From Persicaria tinctoria (taxonomy: Eukaryota > Streptophyta > Magnoliopsida > Caryophyllales > Polygonaceae): a stretch of DNA of 64,000 nucleotides. Made by a program: the position numbers and the translations under genes. Location of the stretch: assembly GCA_037127255.1 (NCBI GenBank), contig JBANSL010000020.1:51559098-51623097 (forward strand). The letters run 5' to 3'. Under the pieces are notes generated by a model that was given only the letters and a program-made list of their open reading frames with translations, made no database searches and was not told the origin of the DNA. Shown here piece after piece: positions 45,040 to 56,625 of the stretch. The first letter of the stretch is position 1. Each line of letters begins with the position of its first letter.

Positions 45040-46035
45040 TGATAACTCCCTCCCTTGATGAAAATCGGAATAAATGTTTCAAAGGCTTTGACAGGATGTT
45101 TGTGTCAAAGGCCTTGGAGCATTAACAGTTGATGAAATACAAAACCTGTCTTATTAGTCCGAATATTATTTAATCTTATTATATACTTCCTTTATATTAT
45201 ATATATATGTATGACTAATCTTTCAGGAAGTATTTCGAGTTTATATCTTTCCTTTGGCGCATAGTGAGGAGATCCTATTCAAAAAGGATCATGGCTTCGA
45301 AGTATCCATAAATAGAAGATTCAAGATCAAGCCTGATTCGAAAGAGCCGTTGGTGAAGATCCTTAGGAGCCATTCCACTTTTATATAAAGGAAAGAAAGA
45401 AGAAGACAGAAGATAGAAGTGCTACACGAGCTTTCATTCATTCAAGCAAGATCTGTCTTCCAAAGTGTCTCTCTACTAAGCGCTCAAGAGTTTGTTGTTT
45501 ATTTCAAAGCCTTTGAGAGTCACTGTGAGCTTATAGGATATATTCATTTATAGTGTTCTCGAGAGTTTATAACTCGGGAAGTTGCACTAGGCTATTGATT
45601 TGTGAGAGTAAGAGGATTGTACTAGATAGCTGAGAGAGGTGGGGCTCTTCTAGATTGGTCTAGGACTCCAAGGGAACGTGAGTTGACTAGATTGCAATCG
45701 TATAGGAGAGAGGCTTCTCGGTGAGCTATTAGGATCCTAAGCTAAGCGAATCAATAAAGCCTTTTGAATCCTAGGGTTTTGGAAGAACCCTAGGCGGGGA
45801 CGTAGGCCAAGTTCGTGCCGAACCTCGTAAACAACTACTCGTGTCCTTTACTTATTGCTTTACCTTATTTCCGCACTTGGTTCGATTGTCTAACTTTGTG
45901 ATTTAGGTTAATCTCAAAGGGTTTTATACGAGCTCCAAAAGTCTTGAGACTTTCTGCGAAAAACGGGCATACTCTATTCAACCCCCCTTCTAGAGTATTT
46001 TCTTTATTACATTGTTTTATATTATTGAACCTTTA
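45040..46035 (+). repeat. 3' LTR of element B
   Basis: 996 bp, starting TGATAACTCC. It ends CTTTA where the 5' LTR ends CTTCA, so the terminal CA has mutated. The GGTTC duplication follows immediately. Confidence 0.95.
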
Positions 46036-46040
46036 GGTTC

Positions 46041-46832
46041 AATATGGCTAATTCTAAACCCACCAGTATCCCCTTAGGAGGGAACCTAGACTTGACTAAG
46101 AAACATTGTCCCACCACACCCGAAGAAAAAGCAAAAATGTCTAAAGTTCTCTATGATGTTGTTGTAGGGTATGTGATGCATGTTATGCTATGCTTCAGAC
46201 CTGATCTTGCATTTGCCATTAGTGTTCTAAGTCGTTTTATGTCCAATCCTGGTGATGTTCATTGGACTGGAATGAAGTACTTACTCAGATATATGTGTGC
46301 TACTAAAAACTATTGCCTTGTGTTTGATGAACATGCTTCCAAGCATGATTTGCATGATTTTGTAGACTCAGATTATGCAGGTGACAAAGACAATAGGAAA
46401 TCAACAACTGCCTATTATTACACATGGGCTAAAAACTGCATCTCATGGAAGTCTCAGCAAGAGTCCATTGTTGCTCTCTCTTCCACAGAGGCTGAGTATG
46501 TTGCTACTACATAAGCAGCTAAAGAAGCTTCATGGTTGACTGGAATACTGGGTGAAATCTTGCCTATGTCCTTTTTACCTGTTTTGTTTACTGATAGCCA
46601 AAGTGCCTTATATCTGTGCAAAGATCTTGTCTATCAAGAAATGACTAAACACATTGATGTGAGGCATCACTTTATTCGAGTGCAGGTTGAAAATGACCCA
46701 AGTTGAAAATGGACTTATAAATGTGAGAAAGATTAAGGGAGACCTTAATCCTGTAGACTTTGGCACAAAAATTGTCCCAGCTGACAAGTTCTCATTTTGT
46801 AGGGATGCCCTGCATATATGTGATGCCAATTA
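46041..46832 (+). pseudogene. Element A pol, downstream part (late RT and RNase H)
   Basis: Directly after the target duplication the frame resumes with the RT-RNase H connection (MANSKPTSIPLGGNLDLTKK). RNase H follows, with FRPDLAFAISVLSRFM, DSDYAGDKDNRKST and ALSSTEAEYVATT. It has a stop at 46512-46514, then further homologous sequence (FTDSQSALYL, HIDVRHHFIRVQVEN). It is the other half of the pol broken by element B. Confidence 0.9.
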
Positions 46833-46917
46833 AGCTCTAAGATCCTCTTGAACCGACGACAGACGGAGAACATTCAATTCACTACTGGTGACCAATGAAG
46901 ACAAAGTCACAAGGATT

Positions 46918-46928
46918 AAGAGGGAATT
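46918..46928 (+). other. Polypurine tract of element A
   Basis: AAGAGGGAATT-type purine-rich sequence lies immediately before the 3' LTR. Confidence 0.6.
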
Positions 46929-47800
46929 TGTTATGTTGTTAATCCTTGTAATTTGTTTGTAACAAAACATTGGTTTCTTTGGTTATTATGATGCACAAGT
47001 GTCTAGGTTAGGAGAACCCTCACTTGACCACACACCAACCTAGTCATGTCGTGGTCAAGAAAAGCTCATTGGTCCCATGCATGGTCTAACCATGTGTGGC
47101 ACCAATGGCTAACTTGACTCACTAGGTGTGGCTAATGGAAGGGTATGTGTGTCTATGTGAGGTTATTGGTAGCTTTGGTTACTTATTTTCGAGTTGTGCT
47201 TTACAGAGAGTTGGGCCTATTCTTTTGGCCTAATCTTCCGGCCTAGCTCACAGCTTGTGACCGTTGCTGCCTCGCCTATATATGCTCGCTTCTGAAAACC
47301 TAGAGGAACTGTAGCATCCACACACTCTCTCGGGTAAGCCAAGGGGGCTAGGGTTTGGGAGAACATCTACGGTTTCTAGCTCGCGAGTGATCTGAGAGTG
47401 GCGATTTCTTCAAGGGAGCTCATCTTGGTTGGGTGCTACCTGAGTTTTTACTTACACAAGGAAGAAGAAGGCTTTGGAGGAGGGTTCCGGTGTTGAGAAA
47501 TCTCTCTGAGATTTCTCGTTGTCCTCGACGCACAATCTCTAACCCTATTCTCTTCTTATCTTCATTGTTTGTGTTGCTCGTGAAATCGTTAGTCTAGATC
47601 TTGTGCATCTGATTCCATTGTAACCTGTTTTGAACTTGGATGCTTAGTGAAATTGGGTGAGCCTCCCCTCCCGAGGTTCCGCGGATGTAGGGTAACCGAA
47701 CCGCATAAACAAAGGCTTTGTGTTCTTGTGTGTGTTTCGTTTATTCGTTTTTGTTATCTCGTTGATCGAATGTGAGAGTGAGACAACCCTAAATCTTACA
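46929..47800 (+). repeat. 3' LTR of copia element A
   Basis: 872 bp, starting TGTTATG and ending TTACA, followed by GTATT. It has a 55-bp net excess over the 5' LTR near its start, plus scattered substitutions. Confidence 0.95.
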
Positions 47801-47805
47801 GTATT

Positions 47806-48787
47806 GTCTGATTCCCACTGTATCAGTACACCACGCCCCCTTTACTAAATTGTTGAATTCAACTTCTTTCCCCAGAAAGTTCTTATACTTGAAAGGAAAT
47901 TTTCGGTTGCATTTCATATTTTGAAGTATAAGAACTGCTGGGGAGTGACCAGAGATCCCCGAGGTGTCAAAATATGCTTTGGTTTGATCATACTTCTCCT
48001 TCCAAACATCGTTGACCATGACTCTGTCAGGCTTCCTCGCAACCCGGCCTTGTCCCATTCACCTATTGCTCCAAGTAAGGACTGCTCCATTGAACGGCAA
48101 ATCACTAATTTCACATCTATTCATAACTTCATTCCGCTCCTCAAAATGATCATGAGGCGAAGCATTCTTAGGCCACTTCTCATCTGCACTGAGCACACAA
48201 TTTAGATCACCTAAAACAGTCCAAGGTTTACTAATATTCTGTGCCATCTATTGTAACTCAACCCATAATTCAACCCTTTCATTTCTATAATTGTCAACAT
48301 AAACAAAGGTAGCCTCGAATTCAAATTTTCGGTCCTTCGATACCACAAACCAATGAATATACTGATCATGTATTCTAGTAGTACGTGTTGACAATGAATA
48401 CATCCGGGTTCCACAAGACCCAAATTCTCCCTTTTAACACTCGGCGAGCCATTCATTCTACAAAGTCATCCTTTCATCCGTCTTTGTTTCACTTCCTCAA
48501 TGTTCTTAAACAACATTATAGTTTCTAGCAGCCCAATCATACTAATATCATTATCAAAACAATATGGATTTATATAGCTATTTTTTATGGGGTCTTTTAA
48601 TCCACATATATTCCAAGCAACAAGATTGACTCTATCCATGGACAACATTCGAGTGAGTGCTACACTCCCCTTCTTCCAATCAAGCTTCAATATAGGTAAC
48701 GAAATTCCTTGTCGCATAAGTAGCGACCTGCACGAATGGTGTAACGACTACCCCGCTATCTCTTGTTGTTGCAGGAGGATGGTCAAG
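47806..48787 (-). pseudogene. LINE-2 ORF2 N-terminus: endonuclease, frameshifted
   Basis: Minus-strand frames carry the L1 endonuclease. Near 48650, NLVAWNICGLKDP is followed by the metal-binding Glu in MIGLLETI. Then come WTVLGDLNCVLS (48247-48059) and GAVLTWSNR. The conserved SDH motif reads SGHSPAVL in 48058-47789, with a changed acidic residue. Sequence upstream of the endonuclease stays open up to the next insertion at 48788. At 47806 the frame meets element A, and on the other side (31950) it continues in the LINE spacer before the RT. Confidence 0.85.
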
Positions 48788-50874
48788 TATGAAATAAATA
48801 TAGAATAAAGATCAGACTAACTTCCCTGTCTCAGCAAATAAATACAAGACTTCCTCCCGTTGTAGTAGAAGGTTGTCAGGATCGAATCCACGAGGAAGCA
48901 CGTCAGCAGTTCTTAGGTAGCAACAGATCTCACAGACAAGCAACAGAAAAGACAGAAACAGAAAAGACAAAGCAAAACAGAAACCAAAGCAAAGGCAGAA
49001 AATAGCGAAAGAAAGTAAAGAACAAAGCAAGACAACAGACGTACTCGATCTCGACAACTACCTACTCGAGATCGACTACCAACAGTGAAGACAGAAACTG
49101 CAAAATCGACAACAAAAGCAGAAACTCTACTCGACCTAGACAAGACTGTACTCGAGATCGACTAAGGCCTACTCGATCTCGACGAGCTCCTACTCTGTAT
49201 CGATTGGAAAGATAGAAAACTTAAATTGCAAATTTCGAACCCAAAACTCAGATTTCTGACGAAATAAATTCAATATATAAAATACTTCCAAGGCCAGGGT
49301 ATCAACACCACAACGATAACCATGCAAAGTAACACGTAAAGGCATAAAAGATCATGCTTTCCATCAAAATAACTTTCGTTATTAACAAATAGACATATAG
49401 AGGCTTTCGCATAAACGCTAATTGTTACTAAACCTTTTCACATAATTAACCCAAGTTGCATTAAGATCACTTTCGCTTCAATAATACAAACAAGGATCAC
49501 CTTCAACTCTCGCAAAAGAATCATGCTCATAGGGATAGAAGACGAATTGCATAAAAAGATCTGACCTTTACTGCATCACCTCACATGGCCACCGTCGGGC
49601 TCACCCCAGCCCCAGAAGTGGGTGGACTACTTACGCCTCATCGCAATCGCATACATTGATGTATAAAAAGAAACTTGCATTAAACTATATTCAAAGCCTT
49701 TACAATCCCGGCAATCAACTTTCGCAGAATGCCAAAACCCTAAAAACTTTAGAACTCCTAAAACTTCTCTGTGGAACTATTTGTCTCTCTTAAATTGAAT
49801 GAATGAAAAACCAGCCCCTATGGCTTTATTTATAGCCTTCTAATCCTTGCTAATCAAGGATAGAATCTTCTATCTATATCTAAAATTATATCTACTTGCT
49901 AAAAGATAAATAAATGCAACAAGGGAATTAAATCTTTAAAGGGAAATAATAAATCTAAAGTCTTCCATGGATAAATCTTCCTTCTTCATGATCAATGTTG
50001 ATAGATTTGGATAGAATCGGCACTCTTCGCACCCAAGCAATCCCAAGTCGAGTAGAATTGGTCAAACCGAGTAACGCGGCTCTGGAGGAGGTCTACTCGA
50101 TCTCGAGTAGGGTTTTGGTCGACTGGCTCGGCTCGGGTAGATCTGCTCGACATGGATCGGATCTGGGCTCCTGGGTGTCGTCGATCTCGACTAGGGCTCC
50201 TCGAGATCGACTAGGGGTGTGGTCGAAGACGGCTCTCTGGTGATGTCGAGGACTCCTCCTCGGCATGGACTCGGACTAGGGCATGGTGGCTCCTCGATCT
50301 CGACAAGGCCTCATCGAGATCGAGTAGGGTTGCTTAGCGCCTTCGTCCTCGGCTTCTCGATCAGCTCCTCTTCTCGACTCCGGATATGGCGTCTAGGCTT
50401 AGTCGATCTCGACTAGTGGTACTCGAGATAGAGTAGGGTTCCGGAGTCAGGTTGCCTCGGACTTGGTTTCCTCGACCAGGCTTTGTCGACCAAGTCTGCT
50501 CGGGCTCTCTACTCGAGATCGAGTAAGGTGTACTCGACATAGAGTAGTTCTGGCTTCAGCTCGGTTTGTCCTGGTTCTGTACTCCCGGATTCTGGACTTC
50601 TGTAGTTGTTTTCCGAGCTTTTCTAACCTTCCTTAAAATTGTTGTAAAACGTCTCGAATTCTGCGAATTTAAACAGAAGCTGGTGTAGATTCCATAATTT
50701 GGAAAATAAACATAAACTACATAGATTCTGTACTATCTTGGCCCAAATGAATGAAATGTATGCAGAAATTGACATAAAAGTTACTGTAAAACATGGCCGA
50801 TTCGGCTTACAACATCTCTGACATGGACACGATGAAATTGAATTCTTCGTGAAGATGCGGAGTACCAACGGCTA
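48788..50874. mobile_element. Unclassified 2.1-kb element in LINE-2, 9-10 bp flanking duplication
   Basis: GATGGTCAAG (48778-48787) and GATGGTAAG (50875-50883) flank a block that interrupts otherwise continuous LINE-2 sequence. No terminal inverted repeat, LTR or poly(A) tail was found. The interior includes two clusters of the paired decamer TCGATCTCGA/TCGAGATCGA, a GC-rich region and no recognisable protein. Candidates are a non-TIR Mutator-like element or another non-autonomous element. The open frames at 48812-49143 and 49995-50416 mostly follow the repeats and are not called genes. Confidence 0.5.
49045..50522. repeat. Two clusters of paired inverted decamers TCGATCTCGA / TCGAGATCGA
   Basis: Exact decamers start at 49045, 49066, 49152, 49173, 50097, 50181, 50201, 50294, 50314, 50403 and 50513, with a one-mismatch copy at 50423. 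Five opposed pairs have start-to-start spacing of 20 or 21 bases. Most copies are followed or preceded by CTA, giving extended CTACTCGAGATCGAGTAG-like palindromes. Each pair could form a short hairpin or bind a dimeric protein on one face of the helix. Confidence 0.85.
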
Positions 50875-50883
50875 GATGGTAAG

Positions 50884-51330
50884 ACTCCATTCACCTTGAC
50901 TATAGCTTCGCAGTGACAACAACTTCATTGCCTCTCAGGATCTCAAACCCATTCCGCTTAATGTTGTTGTTTCAATTCCCATGAGTTGTAGGCATTTGTT
51001 TATGTTGCTTTACAACTTTCCTTCTTAGAGTGTCCAATCCCCATCTGCCTGAGTTTCAGTGCTGGCAAGGATGCCCAAGCATACTTTAGGCGATTGATCC
51101 AAGACGGTTAAGTTGAACAACCTCATATTAGAGAGGATATTAGCACGCAACAAATAAGAGAAGGGCAAAGAGAAAAAGGTGGCTTCCCGTCTTGCCTAGC
51201 CAACTCACAACTAAAACATTTTAGCAGCGTTGTAGTCCCTAAACAAATGCATAAGTGACGCAAGACAAATGGGGCAAATGCTCATTTGGCAATGTAGGTA
51301 GTTTGGCAATGCAAATAGTTTTTTTCGAAA
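50884..51330 (-). pseudogene. LINE-2 upstream region (end of ORF1), decayed
   Basis: After removal of the 48788-50874 insertion the minus-strand sequence continues from the endonuclease into fragments such as GFEILRGNEVVV. This is similar in style to the NxFxVL segment near the end of plant L1 ORF1. There are many stops, and the 5' boundary of LINE-2 is not visible. Confidence 0.4.
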
Positions 51331-51359
51331 ATTTTGGTTTTAATATTATATAGTTTTAA

Positions 51360-51830
51360 ATAAGTTAACAACTACAATAACCCAGTAAATCCCGCGATTA
51401 AGCGGGGTCTGGGGGTCAGGATGTACGCACTCTTTCCCTGAACAAGTCGAGAGAGTGCTTCTGATAGACCCAGAACAATAGGATACATAAACCACATGGT
51501 AACGGGCCTCACATAAATAAAATAAGACAGTAAAGAAGCATAAAGAAGTTGGAAAATAAGCATAAACAACAAGACACAAACACATAGCCCACAACTCTAA
51601 ACATCAACAACCCAAATGCACCTCCTCTAGTTGTCTCTATTAAATGTCATATATTCCGAAAGGTTCACAAGATTGAGGTCATGATGAACGATCTCCATCC
51701 AGCTCTTCTTAGGTCTACCTCTCCCTCTACGGGAATCTCCAAGATCCAAGGTCTCACACCTACGAACTGGTATCAATGTAGGTCTCCTACGAACATACCC
51801 AAATTTATAAGATTTTAGTTTAATTAACAT
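51360..51830 (-). mobile_element. RTE-clade LINE, 3' fragment
   Basis: The minus-strand frame 51830-51627 ends with [19 protein letters not shown], the conserved tail of plant RTE LINE proteins (usually preceded by a GHVxRRP/PVRR motif, here FGYVRRRP and PVRR). Its 3'UTR contains the CAGACCCCGCTTAATCGCGG string and ends near 51361 in a short TTGTAGTTGTTA repeat, as RTE elements do. It is truncated 5' of about 51830. Confidence 0.8.
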
Positions 51831-51849
51831 TGAAATTGGATTTTCATTA

Positions 51850-53600
51850 GCTACTCACCCCAAACTTTTCATAACTTTTTTCATATTTACAAATCTATTG
51901 ATTTTCTTATATTCCATCGGCTAGTTTGTATCACATACTCTATCAACTGCATTGGCGCCCAAAGGGGGGAGTGCAGGGGTGCGGCCGCCCCCCTTCGTCG
52001 ACGGAAATTCGTAATATTTTTTAAAAAAATTTAAAAATAAGGTAAAAAACTAAAAAAAATGTAAAAGAGAACACAAAAGTTGTCTATCTTAGTTGGTAAA
52101 AAGAGGAAGAGAAGCACGAGTAATGCAACAAACCTCATTGCTTACCTTTTTGCACTATTTTTTATTCCTGCCGAGTTTTTCCTATTATAAATGTCATATT
52201 TAAATTAAATTTTATAATCTTCTTTTAATATTCTCATAAGATTGATCATTATGTTACATGTATATTTTTTAAAAATCTTCTACTTTTTTATTCCTATGAT
52301 TTTTTTTTACTACCAATGTCATATTTAAACCACAATTTACGAGTTTTTTAGTCACATTTTTCAATCCTATCATTTTTTTTCCATTTACAAATGACAGATT
52401 CTTTAAAAAATTTATAATTTTCTTCCAATATTTTAAAAAAAAGTATTTTTTTTTATTAAGTAATAATTCGAGCCCAAACATACCTGAAACTCGAGAGGCC
52501 GACAAGTCAGCAGACGTGTCGAACATACAAATAATAAAAAAAAGGGCGCAATCAACATGAACAGGCACTCTAAAAAGAAGGAACCTCAGAACTTAAACCG
52601 AAAAATTGAGGATGCCGGCAAAGAATGAAGCCAAGCATCACCCAAAGGAAGCACCGCAGGTTAGCAGGAAGGCATGACTCAAACTCTTGTGGGTAGTGAA
52701 GACGAAACTCCAAGGATCACTCTCCCGGATACAGAATCACCCTATACACACTACCACATCCTTAACCAGTCCCAACTCCGGACACTGCACACCCAACCAA
52801 GTAAAAGAACGTCCAGGACCACCAAAGATAGAACCACCTGCAACGCAAAGAAAAAAACACTCGAAAACCGACCAATCAAGACACGTATTTCATTACTGGA
52901 AAAAATGAGGGTTATTAAAACTTGCAAATCAAGTGGTTAATATATTTATATATATAGATGTATAACGACAACACGGATTTTAAATTTTAATTTAATTATC
53001 ATTAGCAATATTTATTAGTTTACGTTTTACGGTCTGCTTTAGGTCTAAGGCAAAGCCTTGGGCTCAATGAAACACTTAACGGGCCACAAACAAAGGGCAG
53101 CCCAAGCCCCAAGAAGATGGGAAGAGACCAGCAACAAGGGACAAATCGTGGCTTAATCATGCTACACACCCCTCTAGCGATTCTTACGGCCGCCGCTAAT
53201 CAGCCGGATTACCAAATACATTACTAACTTATAAACACTCTAATTTAAAATATATTTAACACACTTAGGACCTATTTGACACGATTTATTAGAGCTCTTT
53301 AAAGCGGCATGGCAAAGCTTTTCGTGATTTAAGGAAAAAAAACATTTTTACAAGGCATTATAGAATTTGTCATGTCAAACAAAATTTTAATATTTTAATC
53401 TAACCCACAAAAGCTAAAATTTTGTATTTTCATCAAAAATTTCATGTAGATTTTAATTTTAAAGTATTTGATACGTCAAAATAAACTCTAATTAGCTTCA
53501 GCTACCTATAGTTTAAGCTGAACTCCTAATTTTATGTAACAGTGCGTACTAATGTACTATGGTAAACCTTTTCCCGCCTCCCATGGGATCCAATAAAAAT
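51850..53600. other. Intergenic sequence, no gene supported
   Basis: AT-rich sequence with homopolymer runs (52290-52460) and a more GC-rich stretch at 52480-52900. The open frames at 52674-52940 overlap one another and show no recognisable protein content. The GGGGGGAGTGCAGGGGTGCG block near 51965 may be the end of an unidentified repeat. Confidence 0.45.
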
Positions 53601-54000
53601 CCCAAGTGCGATAAAACCCCACCTCACTACCAAATCTCCCTAAACTCTCCTTCCAAATCGATCTAGGGTTCGTTGATCGTCTCAATTTCGGCTCTCTCAT
53701 TCCCATTCCCATTTCAAGGCACTATTTTTGTGGATTACTCAATTATCTGGCTTCAAATTTCCCCATTTCTGGTTACTTTTCCCTTCGGAGTTGGATTCCA
53801 TAGTTCTGCGAATATGGTTCGAATCTCGGCGATTTATTTGTGTCGTTATCAGGTTTGTAATTCCAAGCTCTGTGTTCGTTTCCGGACTTGCATCTGGTTT
53901 GATTCGTGCGGGGTTTGCGAGTGGTGCGTGATGGTATCGGTTTTACCAGATCACTGCAAAAATTGGAGATGCAACTTGTTTTGTGAATTTTAGGTGTCTA
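53600..54000 (+). other. Possible 5' exon of an unrecognised transcript
   Basis: This stretch has the look of a plant 5'UTR and first exon: pyrimidine-rich CTCTCC/TTCCC sequence, CTAGGGTTCG, then an ATG at 53814 with a short frame ending in TATCAG followed by GTTTGTAA, a good splice donor. I found no convincing downstream exon before the ZIP gene at 56626. It could be a non-coding RNA, a decayed gene or chance. Confidence 0.25.
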
Positions 54001-56600
54001 TTGTGTAAAGCAAAGGTGATTAGGAAGTTCAATTTGAAAATTTGCTCTGACCTGTACAAATTGGATTGATAAGTTTGAAATCCCTATGGATCGATGTTTA
54101 TCGCAATTTTGTAGACCTGTGAACTAGAATCTCTTTTCACCGGAGTTTCTGAATACTCAATACTATACTAGGTATATATGCGCCGCTGGTCCGCAGCCTT
54201 AAATTAAGGTTTTGGTTAAGAGTTGTAGCCACATGAGAAAACAGTAAGAAGATGAAAATTGCTTGCATTGATGCATCAAATTTCAGCAAGTGTTCATCTT
54301 TGTGGTAGACCGTTGGTCCGTTGTACATGACATATGCTGATGTTCATTTTCACATCCACTTCGATTAGCAATGCTTTTATGACGGAAGCGAGTCCCAGTG
54401 TTGGAATTATGTGATATTCTGGCTTTGTGGTTTAAGCACTGCACCACTTGAAAACGATTATAATCTTTCTTAGCTTCAACACATTTCAGATATCATAATC
54501 ACTCTTAGCTTCAATACATTACCAAACTAATCCCTATGTGTCTGTGTGTATGAGAACTTCTAAAGTTGTCTTATGCTCTCAGCCTTTTGCAGCTATACTT
54601 CATTAATTTTTATATCACTCTTATAGAAAGCAGATGCAGTCTATGGGATCAGTTAATAGCAGTTTACTGGGTTTTTTTCCCATAAACTACTGGCATTTTG
54701 GAAATGCAAAATCACCTGATTGTACACACCACCGTTTACCTCTTTCTTCGGATGTCTGTCTATTAAAGTTAAACCCCTTCAACTGTGACAGATTAGTTTG
54801 CACACTTTTGTTCTTTTGGTGGTGGTATTTCCTTTCATCATTGAAATGTCTGACTATTGATTTTCTTTGTTCCTTTTTGCAATTAGTTTGTTGTTTAAGA
54901 TACTCCGGAATCTGGATGATGTTATCTCTTGGGCCAGTATGATCTTTGTTATTATACAAACTAGGCTGATTGTTTGTGAACTCACGCAGCTATGGATAGT
55001 TCTGGATGTCTTTCACTCTTTCTCATTGCCACAAGTCTAAGCCTGAAGCAATATGTGCACGACTCCGAGTCATAGCCCAAGCCCAAATGAAGTTACCAAT
55101 GATTTATCTGGGCAATTGGACATACATATCTGCATTTGGAGATGCCACCTAGATAGATTTGGCAGCACGGGGACAGCTGTAAGGTGATCATGCTATATTT
55201 ATTTTCATTTCTTATCTATCTTTCTTCCCTTGTGAATTTAAGGAGCTGGTGCAACCAGTGGAAATTGCTTTTCATAACATTTGTCCACCAAAATTACCCT
55301 GAGTATTATCTGAATTGCAGTTGATGGGAATAGCTTTTGATGATATTGTTTATCCATAATACATTTCCCAGGAATATTTTTGTAGCATTAAAATATTATT
55401 TATTCTTTTATTTGCAGAAAATTTGCTAATCAAGTAACTCTGACTATGGAAAAGTTGTAACTTTGCAAGTATTTTCTGGTGAAAACACACCTAGTTACTT
55501 AAGTCATATCTGATTCTTCTTTTCGATCAGGCAATGTTACAAAATTTCGCTTTACCAATGAAAGTTATTTTGCATAACCTGTGATTTACCTCCTCTACAC
55601 GCCCGGGCAGGGTTTGTCAGGGTCCATGGAGCTAGTGTCATCCAAATAAAGAAATTAAAAGCATAAGATGAAAAAGGAAAATGTTGGAGGTGATGTCATG
55701 GAGTGTCATCCAAAAAAAATATGTTTGAAGGTACAACAAATAAAGAAATTAAAACCATAAGAAGAAAGAGGAAAATGGTTACTCTGAATATATAATGAGT
55801 GAGAGAGATGGGTAGAATCCAGAAAGCTGCTTGTCAACTGCTAAGCAAATATCCAATTTTTTTTTATAAGTGGGCCAACACATTCTAGAGACCAAATCAG
55901 AGTTAAGGGGCAGGTCATTGCTTACAACGTTTACAGTTCTACATAACCTTGCATTGTGCATGAAGCATGCCGTTTTTGCTTCCTCTCAGTTCACCACTGG
56001 TGGCGTTGTTTATTCATTTTTGCAACTTCTAGCTGAAGTCCTTTTAGATATCCATTTTTATTTTGCAGTGCAAACTTCCATTTATATCATCTGTCAAAAT
56101 AATATGGCCTTTTTACCCTTTTTTTGTTGTAAATGGTGGATAAGTTTTTGCCCTTGTTTATAGATAATTATGGTTTCTTATCATGGATAAGTTATTTAGT
56201 GAGCAACCAACCATGGAAGTATTTTTAAAAAAAGGAGTGTTAGAAGTTAGAACGTGGTCTTAACTACACAATTATTGTAATTGATTAGCTTCAGGGCCTA
56301 GCTGGGAAACTAAACCGATCCATTAAGCAAGTTCTTGACTAGAGCCAGGTCCTTTTAGGCAACTTCTTGACTAGAGCCAGAAGTTATGTTTTTTGCAGTA
56401 CAAACTTAAAAAAGTCAAAGTTGTACTTGTACTACTGCAAAGTTAGTATGTACATTATTAGACAAGAAAAACTGGCTGTATTGAAAAGTCTGTAACTGAA
56501 AGCAACTGTAATTCAAATCCTATCTTGAATTGTTTAGATTAGTTATCAGTAAGATCTGAATTCCAAAGTCTATATTTAGGATCAGCGAAATCTATCCCAT
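54001..56600. other. Intergenic sequence upstream of the ZIP gene
   Basis: No gene is supported. Imperfect direct repeats occur: an AAATAAAGAAATTAAAA-based unit of about 37 bp at 55645 and again at 55738, and TTCTTGACTAGAGCCAG at about 56330 and 56362. The ZIP promoter should lie in the last few hundred bases, but I could not place a TATA box or a zinc-deficiency response element. Confidence 0.45.
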
Positions 56601-56625
56601 TTAGTTGTAGCCAATCAATCTCTAT

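Larger units (their letters stand above)
36430..46035 (+). mobile_element. Ty1/copia LTR retrotransposon B (Sirevirus-like), nested in A
   Basis: LTRs lie at 36430-37429 (1000 bp) and 45040-46035 (996 bp). GGTTC flanks both ends (36425-36429 and 46036-46040), and the reading frame of element A resumes after it. By eye the LTRs differ at about a dozen bases plus a TA microsatellite length change, so insertion is recent relative to A. The element has gag, pol in copia order, and an extra ORF region of about 1.7 kb between pol and the 3' LTR. The large size, long gag and downstream ORF resemble the Sirevirus (SIRE/Maximus) lineage. Frame breaks in pol make it defective. Confidence 0.95.
31956..47800 (+). 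mobile_element. Ty1/copia LTR retrotransposon A, interrupted by element B
   Basis: The element starts TGTTATGTTG and ends CTAAATCTTACA, with LTRs at 31956-32772 and 46929-47800. GTATT flanks both ends (31951-31955 and 47801-47805). The order is 5' LTR, primer-binding site, gag, protease, integrase, RT, RNase H, polypurine tract and 3' LTR, which is copia order. Element B (36430-46035) is inserted within the RT region. Several stops and frameshifts make it defective. Without B the element would be about 6.2 kb. It sits inside LINE-2. Confidence 0.95.

Noticed and set aside
49995..50416. Two overlapping Ser/Arg-rich open frames as genes
   Set aside because: They follow the GC-rich decamer repeats of the unclassified element, and their composition mirrors the repeat.
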